From NCBI GenBank assembly GCA_963969395.1, contig OZ017795.1, positions 33,027,063-33,091,062 of the forward strand: a stretch of DNA of 64,000 nucleotides, in the 5' to 3' direction. Position numbers and translations under genes: made by a program. This stretch comes from Pseudoscleropodium purum (taxonomy: Eukaryota; Streptophyta; Bryopsida; Hypnales; Brachytheciaceae). Positions 37,522 through 49,759 of the stretch are shown piece by piece (positions within the stretch are counted from its first letter, which is position 1; each line of letters begins with the position of its first letter). The notes under the pieces were generated by a model. It was not told the DNA's origin. It did not search any database and worked only from the letters and a program-made list of their open reading frames with translations.

Positions 37522-37804
37522 ATTAGAAGAATTTGTGTGTGGGGGGTGGGGGCGGGAGGGCTGTTTCAGGCTTGTTCCCTTGCAGTTCCCTGTAGTTAAA
37601 GAACATTAAGCTATCAAAATTTATTTTTTGAAAATAATAATGATAAATAAATAAATTTAAAATCTTTAAATTTTGGAAAAAAAAATTTTAAAATATATTT
37701 AAAAAATCTCGTGGCATGTTAGATAGCAATTACTATAGATTCTGATGGGCTAAGAATCTTAGGGAACTCACAACCTTTTAGACTAGGTAAATCTCCTCTA
37801 ATGA
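37522..37804 (+). repeat. right copy of a direct-repeat pair
   Basis: It matches 36648-36967 with substitutions and a shorter core. It is separated from the left copy by 554 bp of unrelated DNA with no long open frame. Copy divergence is visibly high, so the duplication or insertion is old. Confidence 0.75.
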
Positions 37805-39479
37805 TGGGATGTATAATTGAAACCAATAAAATTAAGAAACAATAACAATGTATATAATAATCCTACATTTAGCTAGGGACCTCAAATGTTTTCCCCTCCA
37901 TCCCAAAATGATCTTACAGTTGAATAAAATATTTGAGATTAAGGGTGAAAATTACAATATTTCAACTACTTTTTAAGTTTTTCAAGGAAGTGCTATCCAT
38001 TCATTGAATCTTCAAGAGTAAATGAATGATCATTTTGGAGCAAGTAGAAGATCATTTTGGAACCAAAATTTTTAAGGGAAACCAAAAAACCATTTGGGTA
38101 CCAATGGAGTACAAATGAACAACAATTGATAGACAAACCAACCAAGTTCAACTATTTGCTCTAAATTGTCACGTTGGTTTGGTTCCCTTCATTGATAGTT
38201 TTTTTCTCCAAAGAACATCTATTTTTTTTTTGTTGGAAATCAACTCCTATTTTGACCTCTAATTTCATCCATTATGGTAGAAATTTTGATTGGTTTTGAG
38301 TTCCTTTGATCTCATTTCCTCATAATTTTATGAAAAGTAGTTTGTTTTTTTGATAAATAAGAAATGTACAACAACAATATATAATATGATGACAAGATAG
38401 TGGGAAACTAAAGCTTCTTGAAAAAAGCATATATGAAAAATTGATGGGATACACATGTCATTCAACCAATGGTGGTTAAACTTTTTCAAAAAACTTAAAA
38501 GGGATACACCTATCATTTTGCCATTGATTGAGAAAATGAGATGGGTGCTTCTTAGATACTCACCTCTATCCCATATTTGTATTTTTTTTTAAATATTTTT
38601 GAATTGCAAATAATATGGGAAACCTGAAATTAGCTTACCATATGTGTTTCATATACATATATTATTTGTATAGATAGGTATATATTCCATATATTTCCTT
38701 ATGTATTTTTTGATATATTCTATATATCGTATGTATTCTATATTCCATATCCTAGAATGCCCACAGCTAAAATTGTCTCTCATGGAGGCAATCAAAGGTG
38801 ATTGTTTACTTTTTTATTTGGAGATCAACAACATTGGAGAGGGGAGATTTTCTTAAACCAATATCAATGGCTTTGGCTTTTTTTCAATAAGAAGGGGGGA
38901 TTGCAAGAACAAGACTTGTTTGCATTTTTTAAGGGGATAGTCAGGGGATAGTAAGCTTATCAGTTTTGGGTGCAATGTTGGTTTAATGTTTAATGTGTAC
39001 TCCCCCATATTATGCATGGAAATTAAAAAAATTTCAGTGTTTTCCATCAGGGATGAGCACCCCATGGGGTCATAGCATGGCCAAGGAGAATTGACCCCTG
39101 TATTGCCCCGTTGGAGGGTAAATGTCAAAATTGTCCCCTATTTTGTGCTGCTTAAATTTAGTGTTTCATCTCATTCCCAACTAATTTTGGGTCTCTGTTT
39201 GCAAGTATGAATTCAGAATTTGCAAATTTTATCACATGTGGCAAATGAAAAATTCCAGTGTTTTCTACAAGGGTAAAATACGGGGCAATAGACAAGGCAA
39301 TCCTCCTCCCTCGCCATCACAGCACCCTGGCCTTTGATCCAGAGTTTTGGAAAAAATAAATAAAACCAGAGGCTTACAGTAAGAAAAGAAGAAGAAAATG
39401 ATGACCATGAAATATCATGAAACTGACTGACATGAAACCATGATATGACGCAACGGAACTGAAGCTCACTCTCTCGCTC

Positions 39480-40010
39480 AGTCCGTGATTTTTTTTCCCG
39501 GGGGGAGGGAGGGGGTGTCTTAAAAAAAGGTGTTCCCCCGTTTCTCAGCAGCCAGCCAGTGGGACAGAAAATCATGAGGCGCATCGTGACCGCTCGTGCA
39601 TCCAAATGCCACGATTAGCAGCTGCAGCCCATGTGACAGCAGCCAGGGAGCCCACCAGGGCCCAGTCCCTGCGGCTGCAATTCAGCTCCCTCCCTATGCT
39701 GACTGACCTGGAAAAAAGAAAGGAAAGCAAAAAAAAAAGGGAAGGGGGTCCGGTGGGGGGTCCGGGTGAGGGGGGGTCCATTGTCGTCGTCGTCGTCCGC
39801 CTTGGATGCAGCTCCCCGCCCCTCCCATTTGGCGGAGTCTGGTACAGTACAGGAGTAGGGTCAGTAGGGTCAGTAGGGTCAGTAGGTTCCCATGGTTACA
39901 TGCCACTGTGTTGAAGTTACCAAGTATTTATTTGGTGGAGAAGAAAAAGTGGCCTACCTTTAGAAGTTATTTGGAGGGGTTGGTTTCCATGGTCCTTTGA
40001 GTTGTTTGTG
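39480..40010. other. GC-rich island with short tandem repeats, no recognised gene
   Basis: A patch of markedly higher GC content within AT-rich DNA. It includes a poly-purine part, a CGTCGT run (39784-39798) and three and a half copies of a 9-bp unit GGGTCAGTA near 39854-39886. Both strands have frames of about 100 codons, which the repeats keep open by chance. No domain is recognisable and no consistent splice sites link the frames. It may be a remnant of a mobile element or a non-coding transcript region. Confidence 0.4.
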
Positions 40011-41144
40011 CCCTTTTTTAGTTTTTTAGTTTTTAATTTTTAATATTTTTTATTGTCAATTGTTGGCTTGCTCCCTTGTCTGACTTTGAGGGCCTTTTTT
40101 TCTAAGAGCTAGCTAGGGGTCCGCTGTTTTCAGGGAATGGAATGGGGATATTATTATATTGTACTTATTACTACTCATTTGTGGAGCATGAGTACAATCC
40201 AATCAGCCGGCACAAGTTGCAAGAGGGATAGGAATGTTAACCCTGAAACGCCTGGGCCTATGGCCACTGGTTTCACATGGCATTGTCCTCACTTAGTTTG
40301 TTGCCACTTTGTAGTAGATGTGTATGAAAATTTTTATTTTTATTTTTTTAGAGATGAAGCTACATGTTTTCTATAATTCATGAAAATTTTAAATTTTTTT
40401 GAGAAATTTTCTTTTTATGCAAATTTTTGAAGAAAAAGTGAAGAAAAAATCATATTAAATAAAAAATTATCTCAAAAAATCTGAAAAATTTCACCATGTG
40501 TGTACATTGTAGTGAAAAACATCCTGGTGTAAATTTAGTTTCCGTTTCATTATATAGTTCTCATTTAATTCTCATTAAAAATACAATTGAAGTTCAAATT
40601 ACAATGAAATATTCAATTTTTCCAAAATTCGAATTGGAGTAGAAACTAGAGTAGAAGACCTTCATTTCATTAGTTGGACTCAAACTCAAAAAAAGTCATT
40701 TTCAAGGAGAAATTTCAGATTTACTCAATTTCCTAAAATACATTGAAATGGCAAATTTTGCCATCCGTTTTTTTTCATTACTTCTCAATTATATGGAAAT
40801 AAACATCAAATAGACCAAAAACTCCATTGGACGCTCTTTGTAACTCAACATACAAGGTCATTAAAAAAAAGAATGGATGAAAAATCTATTGTTGAGGTCT
40901 TCTTATGACCATCTGAAATCATCTAGAAACCATAAAATGGCTCCCTAGATGTTCCAGGGTTAAATTAATTTTTAAGTTAAGTTGAATTCAATTCAATGTT
41001 TGGGGACCAAATAGACTAAATGGAGGAGGATGGAGTGGTGATTCCTGTAGCACTCAAATGATGGACAAATGAGCTTCTCATAAATGAATGTGCTTGTGAC
41101 GCAATAAGGTGGGTACACTTTAACCTTGTAAGGCCGCCCTGGAC

Positions 41145-41320
41145 ATTAAGTGTCCGATGGATGACGGAGAAATCCTTTATGCATGAGAGAAGTGCAACTA
41201 TTCATCCTCCATGTTTTGTTGTGAAAAGGGAACTTCTTCTACAATAGTTTGACTTCCGATGAATACTTTTTCATTCTTTTAAGCGATTAATTTCCACAGT
41301 ATTAGAATATGATGATTTCA
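41145..41320 (+). repeat. isolated copy of a tandemly repeated sequence found at 58740-59335
   Basis: Shared blocks in order are GGATGA, AGAGAA or GGAGAA, a TTCATCCT block, a GTTTTGTTGTGAAAA-type block, CACAATAGTTTGACCTCC-like ACAATAGTTTGACTTCC, GATGAATAC, and AAGCGATTAATTTCCA. Divergence is moderate. Confidence 0.5.
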
Positions 41321-41334
41321 GTGGAGACGGACCC

Positions 41335-41615
41335 ATCCTTATAGGGTTAAATCTCACCTTGCCTAAATCACCATCATCCCTTGGAGTCCCAAATCAATAT
41401 CTACATATGTTGAAGAAATGATTTTAGAACATTTTACCAAAAGAAACTTTGACCCTTTGTAACTTTTGTAGATGCTAATCCAAATTTTCAAAATTCTTTC
41501 ATGCATTGGAACCTTTTTTCACTTACCAACAAGAAAATATGAAAATTTGATGAATCTAATAATGATAACTAGGCACAACAACAAAAAAGTGGTGGTTTGG
41601 ATACCCCCTTCAACC
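41335..41615 (+). mobile_element. diverged copy of the AGGTGGGTAC-terminus repeat family
   Basis: Family blocks are present in order: AAATCACCATCATCCC, TCCCAAATCAATATCTACAT, CACTTACCAACAAGAAAATA, TCTAATAATGATAACTAGGC, and AAAAAAGTGGTGGTTTGGAT with ACCCCC. The left terminus is lost. Confidence 0.65.
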
Positions 41616-42694
41616 ACCCCTTATGTCAAAGTAAACCAAATTGATATATAATCAATCTAAACTATTTTTATAATTTTAGTTGGTCTATGTAGAGACTCGA
41701 TGCCAATGGTAGGTACGGCAGTATTACTTGTTTTGAGCTCCCTAAACTATTTTCTTTCTAATGGGGTTGGAATATCCTACGTGAAGGTCAAATTTGACAT
41801 AATTTAAGTGTTTTTTGTTAAAAAGTGTCACATGTCATTTTGTGAATGGTTTGAGGTGACATGGACCCACGAGAATCTCACGTGGAAATTCAATTTCAAA
41901 ACAAAAACCTTCTTTTCATCAAAAGAAAAGACATTAAAAAAGTATCATTTGTATTGCAAAATGCAAAATTTAACACTAAAGTAATATAAAATTGAGTGGA
42001 AGAAATTTCAAAGACTTTGATTGTGTAGATTGTAAGATTAAAGTAAAGAAATGACTTCTTCTTTTCCACCTTGCACGACTAGGTTATAAGGCTTTGATTC
42101 TTCTTAACTGAAGTTTTTTGCAATATTGATTTTGAATTTAATTTTTGTAAGTTGAAGAATTGGGTTGAGAATTTGGGGGATTATTTTATAAAATAAAGTA
42201 ATATAGCTTGATTTTCATTCTTAAAATTTTTATTATAGATGTATATGATATAGAAGGAAAAACTAAATTTTTAATAGTTTTAAGATGGAATTGAACCCCT
42301 TAGTTTGTTTTTTCTCCTTTGCAGTCTAATTGGAAGTTATCTATCTTACAAAACAATTGATATGGACATCAAAGCTACTAAAACTATAATTAGTATTTAG
42401 AAAGACTTTGTACATGGGTGTTGGATGTGTTGCACAAACACATCCTCAATGCATTCCTTTTTGGTAGGATTACCTTTTGTTTCTCCTTTGCTTGTTGGAC
42501 ATATTTAGATTAATTGGATTACTTTTTTCTTGTAATAGAATAGCAAATTACATCATTTTCACATGTATTTCAATCAACTTATTTTTGAAAAAAGAAAAGA
42601 TCCATCATAGGCCTTAAAAGCAAAACCATATAGCTTCACATTGTTTTCCTTGGGAGGGACTGTTTTCATTTGCTTGGATTTTGATGTAGATATT

Positions 42695-44531
42695 TTAATC
42701 CCTAAGGGACCAAATGCCTGTTCAAGGGACAATTGGAATTTGGGTAGGTGGTGATGAAGTAAAAAATGAATAGATAGACATATAAACACCCTTCATGGGA
42801 ATGTAAAAAAAATTCCATTTGAACGCCCAAATCAAAAGTTATACTACCCTCCAAAATTAGGGCAACTTAGGTAGTTTGGGCATTTTTTGCAAAATTCCTC
42901 AACTACTTTTTAAATTTGGCATGTAATTAACTAATATAATATACTATAAAATTGTAAAAAAAACTACTTTCAATGAAAAAGGATCCTTCCAAGAGTCAAA
43001 ACTCTACTAATTATACCAAACAAGTTTTTGAAAACATTTGGATAGGTTGAAATAAAAATAAATAAATAAATATATGTTAAAAAATTAATTTCAAATTTTT
43101 AATTTTTTTGTATTTGTATGGCAGGGGGCTGAAAATGAAAGTTTAAAGGCCTTCCCAAGGGTTCAGATTTTTCCTAATGCAAAAAAGGACTAACATATTG
43201 GTAGATTACTTGGCCCCTTGTACTGCAAGGTAATTTAGAGTAAGGTAGCCCCTTCTTTGCTTTAGAAATTCTACATGAGAGAACTTAATAGATTAACCCT
43301 AAAGGCCCAAGACTATGTTTTCAACAAAAACGCTCTAAAATTGTCATTCCTAGTGCAAGTACCAAATTTTAATAAAAGAAAATATTTTTGAACACATGTA
43401 ATTGTAGGATCTTATAGTAAATTGGTTTGAGAAGATGTGGAAATTTTTTAAGAAATTTGCACCTTGTAGATTACAAGATTTTAGCATTTAAATTGACCAA
43501 AATCATTTTTTTGGCCCTATGAAAATACGGGCAGCTGTACTTTACAAGGTCACATTTGTATGAAAAAATCTCCAAAATGGTTGTGATTCTTTGGATTCAT
43601 TTTTCAAGGCAAGTTGATTACATGCTTCAAAAATTTAAGATAATTTGGATCTGTACAACATGTAGAAAAAATATAGTAAACTGGAAGAAGTAGAGAATGA
43701 TTCAAAATATTAAATTGTTAAGAATTTAATTATGAATTGAAAAATGACAATTCTAACAAATGTAATGTACTAATAAACAATCTTCATCCTATTTTTTTTT
43801 TTTTCAAATTTTTTTTCAAAATTGAGTTACATAAAGGACTTCAATGTTCATTTTAGAGTAGAAAATTTGGCATTGCCCACAAACTAAAACTCCTAATAAC
43901 TTTCACCTCATTAATCCAAATGGAATGATTCAAAGCTTTCCATGTATATATAAATCTAAAAAACCAATTTCAAATTTTTATTTCTTAAAACAATGATTTT
44001 TAAGAATCTTTTTGAGCTACTTGTTGTGGCATCAAAACTATGTATCATGTAATAGCTTTCTAACCATGTAGTCAAAAGTGATGAAAATTATTTGGCCTTA
44101 AAGCTACTCTTCAACCACATATTCTAAAAAAATTTCAAAGAAAAAAAACTGAATATTCAATTTGTAGTGAGTTGCTTAAAATATCTATAATGCCAAAAAA
44201 TGATGCTTGGGCTTTTAAAGGTTAACAACTTGATGGTGTAGAGGATAAATTTTGTGTAGACCAAAAATTTTACTTCAAGAGGGCTAGAAGTCTTCTGACC
44301 ACTTTTTTCAAGAATTAAATGAATTTTCTTTGACTTCAAACATTATAATTTTTCAATTCATAGGGTTGAATGGGCTGAAATTTTTCCCTCTCTTTTTCAA
44401 AATAGTTGACTATGCTTATGTAAGGTTGAAAATTTGAAAACATTTTTATTTTCAATTTTGACCAATACACTAATAAAAGAAGTTTTTAACAACTTCTCTT
44501 GAAAGTCACCCCCAGTCCTTTAGGGACTAAT
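42695..44531. mobile_element. TTAA-type element apparently interrupted by a second element
   Basis: The left end TTAATCCCTAAGGGACC at 42695 pairs with a right end near 44531, which on the other strand reads TTAGTCCCTAAAGGACTG. Between them sits the complete element at 43293-44225. Without that insert the outer element would be about 900 bp, close to the 933-bp family length. The order of insertion is inferred from the paired ends. Confidence 0.45.
43293..44225 (+). mobile_element. TTAA-flanked inverted-repeat element, 933 bp, copy 1
   Basis: The left end is TTAA (43293-43296) plus CCCTAAAGGCCCAAG. The right end, read on the other strand from 44225, is TTAA plus CCTTTAAAAGCCCAAG. It matches the copy at 45167-46098 along its whole length, with shared blocks such as CAAGGTCACATTT, GAAGTAGAGAAT and AATAAACAATCT. 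It has no open frame above 60 codons, so it is non-autonomous. A TTAA target duplication with CCC-starting termini is the signature of piggyBac transposases. Confidence 0.7.
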
Positions 44532-45166
44532 TCTCGACAAGATTGCAATAGTAATTCAAAAGTGTCACTTTTAAATTTAGAATAATGAATCAACCTGTGG
44601 TCATGTGTAGAAATTGTATGATTGTACTCACTGGAATTATTAATTACAATTTTTCAACCTTGATTCCACATTGAAGCAAGATCATGGTGCAATTGGTTCA
44701 AAAGTAAGGATGACAATTGGATATGTTGGAGGGGATATTGAGTCTTGATACCTTATATTGAACTTCAAATGCAAATCATGAGAGATATGCTTTTCAACTT
44801 CTTATGAAAGAGAGTCAGTTCTACCATTATCCTACAAGTTACTTTTTAATGGATCTTTCTAAAATTTTGACACAAGATGTGGACAAGTACAACCTTATTG
44901 CAGTACATATATTTTTTTTTCCAATTGGGGTGTTTAAATAAAAAGTTATGATGCATAAAAAAGTCTAGGCAATTTGAACAATTAGAGAAATTTTTGCTAA
45001 ACTCCACATTTACCTTTGAAATTTGGTAGGTATGTAATTCATATACCATTGGTGCCTAACAAGTCCAAAATTAGTCCATTGAATGATTATTAGAAGTAGA
45101 AAAGAAGGGTTTGGCATCCATTTCAAAAATTATAATAATTTTTGGCTTTGTAAAATTCAAATTGTT
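44532..45166. other. AT-rich spacer between elements, no supported gene
   Basis: About 640 bp, AT-rich, with no gene-like frame. Local boxes resemble other decayed repeats of the window. Confidence 0.5.
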
Positions 45167-46098
45167 TTAACCCCTAAAGTTCCTTGACTATGTTTTCTTA
45201 AAAAAACACTCGAAAACTACCATTTCTAATACAAGTACCAATTTTTTATTAAATTTTTTTTGGACATATGTGATTGTAAGATCTTGTAGTAATCTATTTT
45301 GAAAATATGTTGAAATTTTTTTAGAAATTTCTATCATGTATATTGTAAGATACAAAGGTTTAAATTGACAAAAATCCATTCGGGGGCCTGCGAAAAAATA
45401 GGCAACTACACTTCACAAGGTCACATTTATATGAAAAAATGTCCAAAATGATGGTGCTTCTTCAGACTCATTCTTCAAGTCCAATTGGCTACATGTTTGA
45501 AAATTTTCAGACCATTTGAAATTGTACATCATATAGGAAAAAATTAGTAAGTCAAAAGAAGTAGAGAATAATTCAAAATACGAACTTATTAAAAATTTAG
45601 TTATAGAATTGAAAAATGCCAATCTTAATGGTTGTAATGCTGTAATAAACAATCTACATCCTACGATTTTATTTTATTTCCAAAAATATTGAAAATTGAG
45701 TTAATGAAAGGACTTCAAAGTTTATTTTAGAGTAAAAATTCTATAACTAGCTGCAAACTAAAATTCCTCATAATTTTCGTCTTAGTAATCAAAATGGAAT
45801 GATTCAAATCTTTTCATGTATTTATAAATCTAGAGAACCAATTTCAGATTTTTGTTTATGAAAAAAGTGATTTTTTCTGATCTACCCAAGTTGCTTGAGT
45901 TGAAAAACAAACTAGTTAATATACAATAATTTTTTAACCATGTAGTCAAAAGTCATGAAAATTATTGGGCCTTAAAGATAATACTTGTCTCCATACTCTA
46001 TGAAAATTTCAAAGCAAAAATATTAAAACTTCATTTGTAGTAAGTTGCCCAAAATTTCTATATTGCCAAAAAACACAACTTGGCCCTTTATAGGTAAA
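45167..46098 (+). mobile_element. TTAA-flanked inverted-repeat element, 932 bp, copy 2
   Basis: Left end TTAA plus CCCCTAAAGTTCCTTG. Right end, on the other strand, TTTA plus CCTATAAAGGGCCAAG, so the right target site is mutated. It is co-linear with copy 1 at 43293-44225 across 930 bp with many substitutions, so both are old insertions. It has no coding capacity. Confidence 0.7.
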
Positions 46099-46389
46099 AT
46101 TTGTCTTCTCACCTCAAGCATGAGTCTCCCACCAAAATATCTTCAAAAGTCAATTATCCCTATAATGTAAAGTTTAAAATGTGTAAATCATCATTTTTGG
46201 TATTGTGTGAACCATTTACTTAAAAGAAACCAAAAACACTCATTAGAGGTCAAACAACTATACAAAGCTTCACCTTTCTACACAAATTTCAAGGATGTAC
46301 ATCTACAATTTTGTTGTATATAGAAGGATTCTCATTCATCCAATAGATACTTTTAGGCCACCACATTCTTACAAGATTAATGTTTGTAG

Positions 46390-46510
46390 ATAGATGAGGA
46401 ACAAGCTCTGTATACAAGTGCAATGAAAGGAGGTAAAACAATTCCTATGGTATATGTAAATTTGAATTTGTAGGAGCTCAACCACTTGTAGTCAAGTCAA
46501 AAGTAGGATT
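46390..46510 (-). repeat. inverted diverged copy of the repeat at 1080-1210
   Basis: On the minus strand it follows the order CTTGACTACAAGTG, TTGAGCTC, a TTTACATATACCATAGGAATTG-like block (partner TTTACATATCCCACATAG) and CCTCC. Partial and diverged. Confidence 0.45.
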
Positions 46511-47279
46511 TTGCGTTCAAAGTAGATTTTCAAATGTCATTCACACATAGTATAATAAACATTTTTCAAAAAACTTTGAACTAAATTAATTTAGAAAATC
46601 CATCCAACTATCATCTCCCAAAAATTGTTTGAATTTTCCAACTCCTAATCAAAAGTCATAGGCAAAGTTCAAAGACAGGTTGAAAGGGACATTTTCTTTC
46701 ACATTTTCACGCATCTTCTTTGTATTTGTCCATAACTTTTTTTTTGAGATTCAAAATCACAAGTGGATTTTGGAGATGAAATTTTATTAGCTTCATTTTC
46801 CAACTTTTATGAGTCCAAAGTTTTTTGAAAAAAGTTCTTCTACTATGCCTAAATGAGATCTTGAAATTCTACTTTGAACACAATTCTTACCTCTAGACAA
46901 TGAGAAGTCAAACTCCCATCTTCAAATTATTCCATAACCTTTGAGGATTCATAACAAACAATGGATTTTTATTATAAAAATGACCTCTCTATCATTTGTT
47001 CTTGCTAATTGTCAATGAAGTACAATGGAGTAATTCTTGCATTCATTATCAAAAGAAAATTGATGGTTGATGGTGAAATGATGGATTGGTATTCAACTCA
47101 TAAATATTAAACTTTCAATATTACTTAACTTTAATTTCCTTGGTTGTAGTTACTATAGTCATAAATTTCCAAAAATATTTTATTTCACTTTTTGCATTAT
47201 AATTTGTCAAACTTGATATCAACCTATGGAAACATAGGATCAAAATATGCAAAAATCTCACTCGAGGAGGAATTAAAGT

Positions 47280-47870
47280 ATACTGACCTTGTCGGGCAAG
47301 GTCCAAAACAACTTTTTTTTCTAACTTCTAATGTTATAATCTTTCAATCCATGTGGTCAAAGTTTTTGATTTTTTTTCCTCACATTCTCAATGTAGTCTA
47401 ATGTAAATTTGTACTATTGGACCCTAAGAAAACACTCTACTAAAAGACTAGGGTACATTTTAGATGTAATTGTAAAAAAAATTTACTTTTCAAGGCATTG
47501 AAAATAAATAAATAAATAAAAATTCAAACATACAAATTTGTATCAAACTACTACTAAAATGTTTGGAAAAAAAATAAAAAACTTTGACTATGTAAATTTT
47601 AAAATTATAGCATTTGAAGTTAGAAGGAAAAAAAATCTCACCTTGCTTGACATGGTCAACAAACTTTAAATTCTCCTAGCACGAAATTTTTGCTCTATAC
47701 AAAGTTATTTTTTTTAATAGTTGCATCATGTTAGTTATATACATGCCAAATTTTAGAAGTTGAAGAGGAATTTTGCACATGCTACTCAAGTTGCCCGAAG
47801 TGTATCCATTGATTGGGCACCCAATTAAAAAAAAAAATTCTTACCAAGGAGAGAAATAAGCAAGGTGGAC
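47280..47870 (+). repeat. diverged repeat related to 54780-55450
   Basis: Shared order of blocks: a TTATAGCATTTGAAGTTAGAA or TTATAACATTTGAAATTAGAA stretch, a CTTGC.TGA.A.GG block, TAAATTCTCCTA or TAACTCCTCCTAA, then a TTTGGGCACTTGA or GATTGGGCACCCAA block after a CAAGTTGCC or CAAGCTACC box. The last box recurs near 1845-1960 and inverted near 42810-42870. Confidence 0.45.
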
Positions 47871-48724
47871 CATTTTTTTTTGTTCAATTTACTATACTTG
47901 AATACCATCATTTTTGTAAATTTGTGAAAAATTGATATTACTTTGAATTGTCGAGGAAAAAATGAAGAAAATTAATATAAAGTACACAATATGCTTAAAA
48001 AATATAAAAATTTCTCAATAGGCATACATAACAACATACAAAATCATGGTGTAACAAATTTCCATGTCATCCTATAATTAAAAAAAAAGCATAGTTAAAA
48101 GACCAAAATCTCAAATTTTCATCAATATATTCAATTTCAGGATTTTTTCAATTTTTCAACTTGAAGTAAAACTTAGTATAAACCCAATTTAGATAAACAA
48201 AAGACTCTCTGCCAACCAATCAAAATTTGAAGAATCATAAAGGTCACTTCACATGGTTTCAATGTCAACCGCCTGAACAATACCAATGCAAAAAATCAAA
48301 TTCAGAGATATCAACATTTCCCATGGATTAGGGCTGGATCAAGGACATGGATGACACCTGGTGGAATGAAATGGCAGATGAAAAGGTAGCAAGCTTTTCA
48401 GTTGATATTTTGGCATTTTCATCCAAATTTATGCCCAAATGCCACAGCCAAGTTCAGTCCGTGTATTCTCTTACATTCCAATAATAAAATTGTCCATTTG
48501 TTTCTAAAAATAATCTCCTATATTGAATACAAAATGTGTCACAATTTCATCCAAAAAAAATTTCATCCATTAATTCTAACTTGCTATAATTGTATGGAGT
48601 ACAAAGTAAATTAATGATCATGACAAAAGAATTATATATATATCACAATGTATCACAATTCCTGTTGTTTAAGCCACAATTGACTGATAGTTATAAGGCT
48701 AAATATAGCTTATAAAGAGGGACC

Positions 48725-48746
48725 CCAAGGGCCTTTCAAGGGTTAA
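48725..48746 (-). mobile_element. orphan terminus of a TTAA-type element
   Basis: CCAAGGGCCTTTCAAGGG followed by TTAA. On the minus strand it reads TTAA, CCCTTGAAAGG, CCCTTGG, close to the family terminus. It abuts the repeat copy starting at about 48751. The other end was not found. Confidence 0.4.
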
Positions 48747-48750
48747 GATG

Positions 48751-49082
48751 TACCCCACCCCACCTCCAAATCACCTCCAAATGCGTCACAAACCAAAAAC
48801 CGCCATCATCATCACTTTGTGCACATCTCCCAAATCAATATGTACCTTACCTATTAGTGGAAGAATCGATTTCAGAACCCATCTCCCCCCTTCCCCAGGA
48901 AATACTTTGACCCATCGTAACTTTTGCATACTGTATCCAAATACCACATTCTTCATTGCATTGGAGCCTCCTTTCACTTGCCAACAAGAAAACTATGGAA
49001 TTTTTTTTCACCTGTCTAATAGTAACAACAGCAACTAGGGCACAGTAGCTGAAAAAGTGGCGGTTTGGGGTGGGTGGGTACC
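48751..49082 (+). mobile_element. copy of the AGGTGGGTAC-terminus repeat family
   Basis: Family blocks in order: CTCCAAATGCGTC, ACCGCCATCATCATCACTTT, GTGCACATCTCCCAAATCAA, CTTTTGCATACTGTATCCAA, CACTTGCCAACAAGAAAACT, CTGTCTAATAGTAACAACAG, and AAAAAGTGGCGGTTTGGGG. The right end GGTGGGTGGGTACC corresponds to inverted ACCCACC-rich DNA at the left. The antisense frame of 93 codons here is accidental. Confidence 0.7.
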
Positions 49083-49371
49083 AATCCCCACCTCCATCAA
49101 ATGACACATTTTGGTTTTTGGGCACCACATTGGCACCCTCAAATAACCAAAAGAGGGTTCACAGTTCACGGTTGGTTTGGTTGGTCGGTCAACCCATTTC
49201 CATGTCTGCACTCTGGTGGTCAAGTCCCCATGATTACAAAAGTGTCAGCCCATTGCGTACGGTTGCACTGCAAGTGATTGCAGTTAATACAGCAGCTGAG
49301 CAGCTCTCTCCACATGATACTTACATCTGTTGCCTTCTGCCCTGCCCTGCCCTGCCTGCCTTGCCCGGGAA

Positions 49372-49436
49372 GCAGCAGAAGCAGCAGAAGCAGCAGGAGT
49401 AACAGAGCAACAGCAACAGCAACAGGGCCTGCCTCT
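49372..49436. repeat. CAG/CAA-type microsatellite
   Basis: Imperfect trinucleotide tract of GCAGCAGAA and CAGCAACAG units in a local GC-richer island (about 49200-49740). Frames through it code for poly-Ala, poly-Gln or poly-Leu only because of the repeat. Confidence 0.85.
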
Positions 49437-49627
49437 GAACGAGATCCAAACTCCAAGGGCGCGCGCAAGCGAGGCACAGAGTCCAAGACCAGCCCAGTTT
49501 GTGCAGTGGCTTCAAATCAGAAAAAAAGAAAACAGCCGCAGACTCGAGGACAACGTACAAGTCACTACAGTGCGAGAGTCTGCACTCACTGTTGAGCTGG
49601 GCTCCTCCCAAATTGTACCCGATTGAT

Positions 49628-49726
49628 GAGGGAGGGAGGGGAGGGAGGGGAAGGGAGGGGAGGGAGGGGAAGGGAGGGGAGGGAGGGGAAGGGAGGGGAG
49701 GGAGGGGAGGGAGCGAGTGAGGGAGG
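49628..49726. repeat. G-rich purine tandem repeat, quadruplex-prone
   Basis: An all-purine plus strand of GGGAGGGG and GGGGAAGGG units, with a 19-bp period (GAAGGGAGGGGAGGGAGGG) repeated three times. More than 15 runs of three or four G lie within 100 bp, ideal for G-quadruplex or triplex structures. Confidence 0.9.
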
Positions 49727-49759
49727 AGCTCACCGAAAAGGCGGAATTTTTTTTTTCTG

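Noticed and set aside
39854..39886. Telomere-like tandem (GGGTCAGTA)n
   Set aside because: The unit is 9 bp and differs from the plant telomere repeat TTTAGGG; only about 3.5 units are present.
48748..49277. ORFs of 60-110 codons on both strands
   Set aside because: They fall within a repeat copy and its flank, are kept open by low-complexity DNA and have no recognisable content.
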